The position numbers were made by a program, and so were the translations under genes. Positions 57,250 to 64,000 of a stretch of 64,000 nt of DNA are shown one piece after another. Source of the DNA: Diadema setosum (lineage: Eukaryota > Echinodermata > Echinoidea > Diadematoida > Diadematidae); contig CM067077.1 of the NCBI GenBank assembly GCA_033980235.1, positions 8,464,602 through 8,528,601 on the forward strand. Direction: 5' to 3'. Each line of letters begins with the position of its first letter. Within the stretch, counting starts at the first letter, position 1. The notes under the pieces are model-generated. The model ran no database searches. It saw only the letters and a program-made list of their open reading frames with translations, and was not told where the DNA came from.

Positions 57250-58381
57250 TGTTACGACCAAAATCACTCTGAGAATGATCGCACAAAAGAAACCATCAAC
57301 TAATGTTCAGGCGGTTTATTAACAGTGATATTGTGGGTACAGACTCGTAATCGGTTTTCACATCAGTACAATAATGATCAATAGAAACAATTACAAATCA
57401 GTAATGAAATCACTTACATAGTTTGTTTTCAAGTAATCTTTTGAAAATGTTCAGATAAGATGTTCGATGCACCGATGAATGATCCTTGACGCACCGATGA
57501 ATGATTCCTCCGACGTAACTCCAAAGGTGCAGGTTACGATAGTCCACGGTATAGATCCGGGGTAAACTCCTCGATATATGTCCACAGCGAAACGTGCGGA
57601 ATCCAAACGTTATGACGACCACGTCCAGTCGAGGCGTGGAATGATGATTCACTTTTATATTGTCCAGCCAGGAATCCAGCCCGTCACAGCTTTGCCGTAA
57701 TAATGTCCGTTGACACTAAAATATGGAGTCTATCTCCAATGTAGGCAAATTAATTCTCTGCAGGCAAAATGTCTCCCAGGCCTTATCTCCACAAACACAG
57801 TTTGTATCAGGTCAGCAGGTAACACAGGACTGACTATAACAAGTCGCTTCAGAGCCAGAAGTGACGTAACTCTCAGAGCAGAGGTGTTGGGTACTCTGCC
57901 TACTGCAGAATTTCTCCAGCTTATATACTATCCATTCACCCCTTTCTAGTACATTCTGTAATTTTCTCCGACCTGGGGCCACATACCTGAACATACTAGC
58001 AAGTCCAAATTCCAGGAATCCTGGATGACTCACTGCCTAACTATGTGCATAACATCATTGCCAAAATTAACTACCAATCACATTGGGCTACAAGGGCAGT
58101 GCCTCACTCAGCCAGCACTTCCTAGAATTTTCTGGAATGGGTTAAATCATTCTAGATTGAGTGAGCTATAATGTATTTCCTGTCACATGCATAACATGTA
58201 CTGTAGCTACATTGTACCACCCAGAAAATTCTCAACTGATCTGGTCAGGCTGTATGCACCATATTCACATCACATAGAATGTTCTCCATCAATCTGGTCA
58301 CCCTGTGTACATACACATTAAAACAACCATGCATACAGTCTTGATACATGTACATAACAACTTGTGTGTACATTTGTGACA
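57250..58381 (-). mobile_element. Solo LTR, minus strand
   Basis: On the minus strand this has the order of an LTR. There is a CCAAT-like ATTGGTAG, a TATA box (AGTATATAAGCTGG, 57917-57930), then about 600 bp of transcribed sequence and AATAAA (57315-57320). It ends GATTTTGGTCGTAACA at 57250. The start TGTCACAAATG at 58381 pairs with ACA at the other end but is tentative, since no clear target duplication was found. The insertion splits one array of the 6.86-kb element. It differs from the Gypsy LTR at 55092. Confidence 0.55.
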
Positions 58382-58800
58382 GGCTGCCTTTCAGCTATCT
58401 GTGGTTACAAGCAACTTTTAGGCATATCAGCGTTTATGATGGTGTACATTGTACATTCTTTTACAAACACACTCACACACACACACACACACACACACAT
58501 TATTATATACATTCTGTAATAACAGACTATTCGCATTGGCTGCCACTCTTGAAATTCAAGATGGATTTCGACCCATATTTGGTGCTGTAAGATCTTTACC
58601 CTGCAAACTCAATCATGCTGGAGCACTTTCATGTAGGTCCTATAATGTGTAAGTCAATCACTTCAATAAATAGTATTGTTATTGCATAAGCTGGACTGCT
58701 GCCTGTAGGTACACTTTCATGTTGAAATGCAAAATGGCCATCATGGGAAACATTCCTTTAAGAGCATTGCATTTTGGGTAAAACTTGTGAATGGGAAATC
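58382..58800. repeat. Remainder of left array with (CA)n
   Basis: Decayed units are recognisable by CTTGAAATTCAAGATGG near 58549 and TTGAAATGCAAAATGGCCAT near 58724. A (CA)n tract lies at about 58462-58500. Confidence 0.6.
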
Positions 58801-59180
58801 ATGTGATTCTGGTGTCAAAGCAAATGACTTTCAAAAGTGCCTCAATAACTGTGTCTGAGTGACTAAATGCCCCCATTTAGACGATTTGGTTGCAGAGTTT
58901 AAATAAACAATATTAGTAAAGAAAATACTAAAAAAAATCATGGGATATTAACTTAGTTAATGTCTCATAGGCTCATTCCCTGCATGTGTTTTTGAAGTCA
59001 CAGCACTTGTATAGGGCTGTACACAGGGGAGAATTGGGAGAATTGGTTCTAAATTCTTCCAGAAACAATGACTTTTGCATTTCTTGCCATATGAACATGA
59101 TAATTAATTCTGTGGCTACCGTTGGTGTAGGAAGCTTAAAGCATTTAATTGCACAGTTTATGTATATCTGCTGGAAATAA

Positions 59181-59600
59181 CTACAACGTACCATAATATT
59201 TTCCCCTGTTAGTAGAGGCAAAAATTAGGTTGTGAGGGTTTACGAGGTGTGCTCTCTTGATGTGTTGTATCAAGACTCTACGAGGGTAAAGTGGGAGATT
59301 GTCCAGGTTGAAGTCATCCACGCCCAACTTCTGGAAGGCATGGACTGTGTCATTGCACATTCTGCATGATTCAAGGTTTGAGAGAATTATTGATCCATCT
59401 GCTCTTTGAGACATCCTCAAATTTTCAACTTCAGCCTGCACCATGAAAGGCATGACCAAGCAGACCTTTGTTTTTCGCAACAATTTGCAGAACATAATCT
59501 CTCAACAACGTCAATTGTACCATCTCCTTTTCCAGTGATGGAGCACAAACTTGCGATGCAGTATTAAAATAAAGCAAAGATCCATTAGGAGGATGAAAAT
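59181..59600 (-). pseudogene. Unidentified coding relic inside the 6.86-kb element
   Basis: The minus strand reads FHPPNGSLLYFNTASQVCAP then SLEKEMVQLTLLRDYVLQI. After one frameshift it continues MPFMVQAEVENLRMSQRADG and SCRMCNDTVHAFQKLGVDDF, ending NLPLYPRRVLIQHIKRAH. Codon-like composition over 400 bp, broken by one shift, suggests a former gene. A similar LPxxxxxLxxHIKRAxxx pattern is, from memory, found in uncharacterised proteins of cnidarian and echinoderm genomes. It could be cargo or part of a lost transposase. Not identified. Confidence 0.4.
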
Positions 59601-60582
59601 GTCAGTGTCTATACATAACAGTCATCAATATCTCTGAAATTCTCCGTCGCTCTTGAAGTAGCATCTAAAGCATCTAAAGCAATGGAATGAGGATATCTGC
59701 TTCCTCGTTGTAACGGGTGACAGCTCCCATGGCATCTTTGATGAACCCTTTGTTTCTTTTCTTCTTCTTTTTTCGGTGATATGGGATCTGTGTCAGATGG
59801 AATTGACTGATCAGTATACGTATTTCAACTTTCAGGCTGATTGTTTGGCTCAATTTTATGGGTTTCTAAGGCATGGGTATGAAAAATAAACCTTTTAAGT
59901 GAGAATGAGGAGAAGGTCATAAAATTGTGAGATGAAGAGTGATTGAGGAATAACTTAGAACAGTAGAACTTATAACTTTCGATGATTGTATCGTCCAGCA
60001 ATGACTGGATAATGACAGGTCTATCACACTGTTGTATCTGTAAAAGTGTTATAAGAAGGTAGTGGTCCTCTTAAGCTTAATGACTTTGATTCAATCTTAC
60101 ACGGTGTATTTTAATTGCAAGAGCTGAATGTCTGGCCTTTTTCATACTATCCCAAATATATATTTTTTTAATTTTTCAGAAACAAATTCTTAGTACAGAA
60201 CATGCTTGCCGAAACGTCGGGATTGGGTAGTCCCTTTTCAGGGCCAATCACATACTCCAGAAAGAATACGTGGTGCACCGTGAAGCCTTGTACCACGCAA
60301 CATTGAAACTTCCCTTTCATCTCTTCTAGAATATCCTCCTTGAATGTTTCCGATACCTGATTGCCAAACACCACATTCATCAGTTTCAATGCAGTGACAA
60401 TTTATGAGATTACCCTCGTTTTATGGTGTTCTAAATTGTTGAGGAATCCTGATGCATCCAAAATGCCACAGAACTGAGATTTTATTGCTCCTTTGTAGTT
60501 TTAGAATCATTGGTGGTACAGCAGTAATCATTTTGGAAGTCTTGATAATTGAGGATGACCCACACAAGGCTGCAAGGGCAAT
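59601..60582. other. Unassigned interior of the 6.86-kb element
   Basis: A 73-codon minus-strand frame at 60168-60389 (MKLMNVVFGNQVSETFKEDI) shows no known domain. CTTGCCGAAACGTCGGGA near 60208 contains a short palindrome. Nothing else is recognised. Confidence 0.4.
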
Positions 60583-60676
60583 CAGGAAAAGCCGACTCAT
60601 TGACATTCCTTATTCATTCTGTGTTATTCCAGGAAAAGCCGACTCATTGACATTCCTTATTCATTCTGTGTTATTC
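60583..60676. repeat. Perfect 47-bp tandem duplication
   Basis: Two identical 47-bp units beginning CAGGAAAAGCCGACTCATTG follow each other at 60583 and 60630. Identity without a single difference suggests a recent event. Confidence 0.92.
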
Positions 60677-60759
60677 CAGAAATATATCCAGCAATTATGA
60701 GCTCCCTAATGAGTTCTTTCATTTTGTGGTCAAGAAACAAGCTTGTGAATGGGCGACAT

Positions 60760-61385
60760 GGTACTATTATTATGTATTATTCCTTGGTATTACTATCAAT
60801 GAATTTCTGTCATGGAAGCAACACATACTAAATGTATGTTCCAAAGCTTCTCGGGGTATTGGTGTGATGCATAAGCTAACATTTATTGTTCCTAAAAGTG
60901 TCTTGACTACATTGTATAATAGAATCATGATGCCTCACTTGATGTTTTGTAATGTTGCCTGGGGTAATACTTATAACAGCCATCTTCATAAATTGTTTAT
61001 TGTACAAAAAAGAGCTATCAGGCTAATAACAAGCTCACACTTTACTAGGCCAAGTGCCCCCCAGTTCTTACAGCTGTGTTGTTTACCTCTAAACGAGTTA
61101 GTGTCTTTTAACTCATTGGCATTCATGTACAAGCTTCACATGTCCAGTTCTCCCTCCTTATTTCTAGATTTGTTCGTCAAAAACTCAGTTGTTCATTCCC
61201 ATAATACACGTCAGAAAAACCTTCTGCATCTACCTCGTGTAGCTACCAGTATTGCCCTAAATTCTTTTATGTGTCGTGCATAAAAGAATGGAACATGTTG
61301 CCCTCAGATGTTAAAGATAGTACCACTTTTTCCAGATTTAAAGTGTTGGCTCGGAAGTATTTGCTTCATCGATATTCTCAGTCTC
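60760..61385 (+). pseudogene. CR1-like LINE C-terminal half
   Basis: The frame has FLGITINEFLSWKQHILNVC, LYNRIMMPHLMFCNVAWGNT, KLFIVQKRAIRLITSS and LPLNELVSFNSLAFMYKLHM, then NTRQKNLLHLPRV. After a frameshift at about 61280 come KEWNMLPSDVKDSTTFSRFK and RKYLLHRYSQSH and a stop. This is the thumb and C-terminal domain of a CR1/L2-type LINE, 5'-truncated. It is among the better-preserved LINE copies here. Confidence 0.82.
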
Positions 61386-61491
61386 ATTGATGCTGCTCCT
61401 TTTAAATTCTGCATACATGACTTCATCTCATCGCTTTCCATTTGAGTAACATAGTCTAATGCCAATTATGTTTTGCTTTAAATTCCATAGG

Positions 61492-61527
<36 letters not shown>

Positions 61528-61818
61528 GATTGAGGAATTCTACTAGAATTATTCTATGGCTTTAATGTTTGTATATAGTAGTGAGTTGTTATATTACATG
61601 TCTTAACTTGCCTTTCCAGGGGTTCTTATTATACAAGCTTGCTTTTCTAAGACCCCTCCACTTTACATCTACATGCATCTACATGCATTGTCAATTTATA
61701 TTCAATTCTGCAAATTGTTTTAAATCGCATATATTCAACAATGTATTCCTTGTTATATATTATTGTTCTTATGTAATTTTCGTATTGTGGAAACTTTGAA
61801 TAAACTTGAAACTTGAAA
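61386..61818 (+). mobile_element. LINE 3' UTR and tail
   Basis: Follows the LINE stop. Contains (GT)n at 61494-61524, a hairpin AGGGGTTCTT/AAGACCCCT near 61619-61655, and ends GAATAAACTTGAAACTTGAA. This gives a poly(A)-like signal plus a short tandem tail, as in CR1/L2 elements. Confidence 0.7.
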
Positions 61819-62067
61819 CATGGTAGGGTGACTATGGCATTTCTTGCCATTGCGAGACTTTTCCTTGTTTGTCTTCATTCTCTCGAGGCAACATCAAGTT
61901 TTTGGAGATCACCTTTTATGGTATCAACGCTTGCTTTTGTAAAATATTTAATAAGTGGGATTAAATATAACTATCAACGAGGTTCCACGACACCAAATAA
62001 TGTATTGCCTGAGAGGCAAAAACATGTAGCACGCAGAACGCGAACCACATATACTCGCTTGGCTATA

Positions 62068-62409
62068 AGGGAGTTCACGGTTGTGATTTGCGCATGTGCA
62101 AAACAAAGGTCAAATGAGACTGTCTGTGTATTTGCCACTGACTTTAAAATGAATAGAATCCTTGGGCAACTGGGAATCTGAATTATGTCATTACAATGTA
62201 TGTGTTTTAGACTGAATTAGAACGTACAGGTGTAAGTAATTCATTCATCAACACTGATTAGCAAAATCTCTCCATGCATTTCGTGAGCATTGATTTACTA
62301 CAAGATGCCATGCTTCAACAAAGAATTCTTGATCACAACACCTGTCCATGTTGTTTGAGAGTCTGTGGTGTAGGGGTCAAATGAGACACGCGCTTACCGT
62401 GAACTCCCT
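62068..62409. mobile_element. 342-bp MITE with AGGGAGTTCACGGT ends
   Basis: Left AGGGAGTTCACGGTTGTGAT and right (reverse complement) AGGGAGTTCACGGTAAGCGC, with GTCAAATGAGAC also inverted further in. TA lies on both sides (62066-62067 and 62410-62411). No coding capacity. Inserted in the 6.86-kb element. Confidence 0.82.
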
Positions 62410-62529
62410 TATTATGGCACGTGGGATGTAACGCTTACACGCTTGCCCACACTTATGGGAAGCAGTATGGGACCCCCCCCCCCCCGCAGGATGGCTTGAT
62501 GACGTCATTGGAACCTCATCCTTACACTC

Positions 62530-63195
62530 TGACTTTATGGCGGCCATTTTGAATTAAGAGATGGCTGTCGTTCTGCGTGACCTGAACTTGAATTCGGTCG
62601 AACTAGGACAATTTTGGCAAATTCATCTAAGGTGCTTAGAACAGTATAATATGTTTCTCTATGGCCACCATCTTGAATTTCAAAATGGTGGCCTACCTAA
62701 TGATCCACAATAGGAAACAGCTGTACTGGGACGTTGTACACCACAAGCATGTGCATTACTGAAAATTTGATGCTCCTACAATAATTGCAACATGAGATAT
62801 GAGTAAAAACGCTATGGCGGCCATTTTGAATTTCAATTTGGCAGCCTATAAATTGTATCAAAACAATCCACAATATTAGAAAATATATAAGAGTGTCTGA
62901 CATCACAACCATGCATTTTGCACCAAATTTGAAGCTTCTACAATGCTCACTGAATGAGATATGGTTCGAAATTCTGTTTGATATGGTGGCCATTTTGAAA
63001 TTCAGGATGGCAGCCTACAAATTGTATAAAAAAAATCCACAATATCATAAAAAAATATACCACAGTGTCTGACATCAATACATGCATTTCCACCAAATTT
63101 GAAGCTTCTACAATGCTCACTTAATGAGATATGGATAAAAATACAGTTTGCTATGGCGGCCATTTTGAAATTCAAAATGGCGGCTGAAGATGTGG
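62530..63195. repeat. Right tandem array of about 168-bp units
   Basis: GGCGGCCATTTTGAAATTCA-type palindromic centres lie near 62540, 62661, 62817, 62985 and 63152. The last three are 168 bp apart. Units share CACAATATxAxAAAATATA, GTGTCTGACATCA and TTTGAAGCTTCTACAATGCT. It is the inverted counterpart of the left array and is the better preserved of the two. Confidence 0.85.
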
Positions 63196-63290
63196 TCGGA
63201 AAAAATGGAACCATAGTTTTTTGGATTCAGAACCCCCAAATTGACAAAATTAGCTAGTATAAATCAATTTTGGCACAGAAATCTCACGGG

Positions 63291-64000
63291 ATTACATAGT
63301 AGCCTCTACTAATTGTCTAAGTCACCGAATGAAGCATTTGCACACATTGAACTGCGCCAAGATAGACAACGCCGCATATCAGAGATGAATGCCAGAATCG
63401 GCACAGGGGCACAGGCAAATGTCATTCCATTGCGGTCTTACCAGAAGATGCATCCTGAGTGCATTGATAAGGATGGGAATCCAGTGCCAGGCCAGCTGAC
63501 ACCATCCGAATGTGCACCCACAGCATACAACGGGACTAACATTCATCTGCCGTGCAGGAGCTGATTGGACGACTGCAACCTTCTATGTCTGCGATACCTC
63601 AGGGCCTGCTATCATAGGTCTCCAAACAGTCCTGGACTTGGAACTTGTGACGTTCAATTATGCAGTTAACACATCACGCAGTTCAGCACCCATCAGCTCC
63701 GTTGAGCTCTAGGCAACATACCCTGACCAGTTCGACGCTATTGGGGACTTCCAGAACCCATACTACATAGTGTTGAAAGATGGTGCACACCCAGTTGTGC
63801 ACGCGCACCACGCCGATGTTTCACTACCTTCAACACCCCGTTCGGGCGCTATTGCTATAGACGGATGCCGTTTGGGTTAGCAATGAGCCAGGATGTTTTC
63901 CAGCTACGGATGGACCAAATCCTCGAGCAGTGTGATGGGGTGATTGACATTGCTAATGACATTGTGGTTTTTGGTGACACCGAAGAATCACATGACAGAC
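63291..64000 (+). pseudogene. pol: Gypsy/Mag pol: protease and partial reverse transcriptase
   Basis: Coding resumes after the 6.86-kb insertion with AFAHIELRQDRQRRISEMNA. The protease core follows as IGTGAQANVIPL, where the catalytic aspartate of DTGA is changed to glycine (GGC at 63400-63402). AYNGTNIHLP and, after a shift, TFYVCDTSGPAIIGLQ complete the domain. The RT N-terminus (QFDAIGDFQNPYYIVLKDGA) is followed directly by TPFGRYCYRRMPFGLAMSQD and VIDIANDIVVFG. About 110 residues between them are deleted, and the catalytic ADD is AND (AAT at 63955-63957). The element continues past the window edge. Confidence 0.85.

Larger units (their letters stand above)
56431..63290. mobile_element. 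6.86-kb element with tandem-repeat terminal inverted repeats
   Basis: Left end CCCGTGAGATTTTCGTGCTA; right end, reverse-complemented, CCCGTGAGATTTCTGTGCCA. The ends stay collinear inward through AATTGATTT, a CTGAATCCA block, CGACCACRTCTTCAGCCGCC and ATGGCCGCCATAGCAAACTG. Both arms are then built of units of about 168 bp (left about 56525-57250 and on from 58530; right about 62530-63195). Each unit is centred on a palindrome like CCGCCATTTTGAA-TTCAAAATGGC. Removing the element would rejoin gag with the protease frame. The interior (58.8-62.5 kb) holds a coding relic, a LINE and a MITE but no recognised transposase. An AT flanks both ends, which may be a 2-bp duplication or part of the TIR. Confidence 0.82.

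Noticed and set aside
61813..62181. 122-codon plus-strand frame
   Set aside because: It begins in the LINE tail and ends inside a MITE, so it joins unrelated sequences.

Overview
The window is animal nuclear DNA made almost entirely of transposable elements and simple repeats. There are no operons or compact genes. The repeat content suggests a marine invertebrate: CR1/jockey-like and I-like LINEs, a Mag-type Gypsy element, Tc1/mariner relatives, fold-back elements resembling the sea-urchin TU family, and frequent TAGGCCTA words. An echinoderm is my best guess, but this is inference.

Layout. 1-4.6 kb: AT-rich DNA, a TIR element, a LINE RT relic. 4.6-9.3 kb: a minus-strand LINE split by a 1.86-kb fold-back element whose 8-bp target duplication is still visible. 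9.3-17.5 kb: short TIR elements, a LINE 3' end, and one candidate host exon at 11.6 kb. 17.5-25.7 kb: a plus-strand LINE broken by a Tc1-like transposon and by a 1.9-kb satellite-bearing insertion, followed by a minus-strand copy of the same LINE and a GC-rich TIR repeat. 25.7-33.8 kb: a LINE relic, a TTAA-flanked palindrome, and the first copies of a repeat carrying GGCCGCC motifs. 33.8-40 kb: a second fold-back copy, TA-flanked and hAT-like elements, a 160-bp tandem repeat. 40-50.5 kb: a second candidate host exon, a CCCTAAATGTAATA minisatellite, more dispersed repeats. 50.7-53.4 kb: an I-like LINE with reverse transcriptase and RNase H, and a third fold-back end. 53.4-64 kb: a Gypsy/Mag retrotransposon whose gag-pol is split by a 6.86-kb element with very long terminal inverted repeats built of about 168-bp units, itself hit by a solo LTR, a LINE and a MITE.

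All recognisable element proteins are damaged (frameshifts, lost catalytic residues, truncations). The longest intact frame is the Tc1 transposase, which keeps two catalytic aspartates but has lost the third acid. The only candidates for host coding sequence are two short first exons on opposite strands, at 11.6 and 40.6 kb. Both encode an N-terminal membrane anchor and end at the same kind of splice donor in the same phase, so they look paralogous.

Most worth attention: the 6.86-kb element, the three-copy fold-back family with clean 8-bp target duplications, the satellite-bearing insertion, and the paired exons. Boundaries marked approximate were judged by eye, without alignment software.
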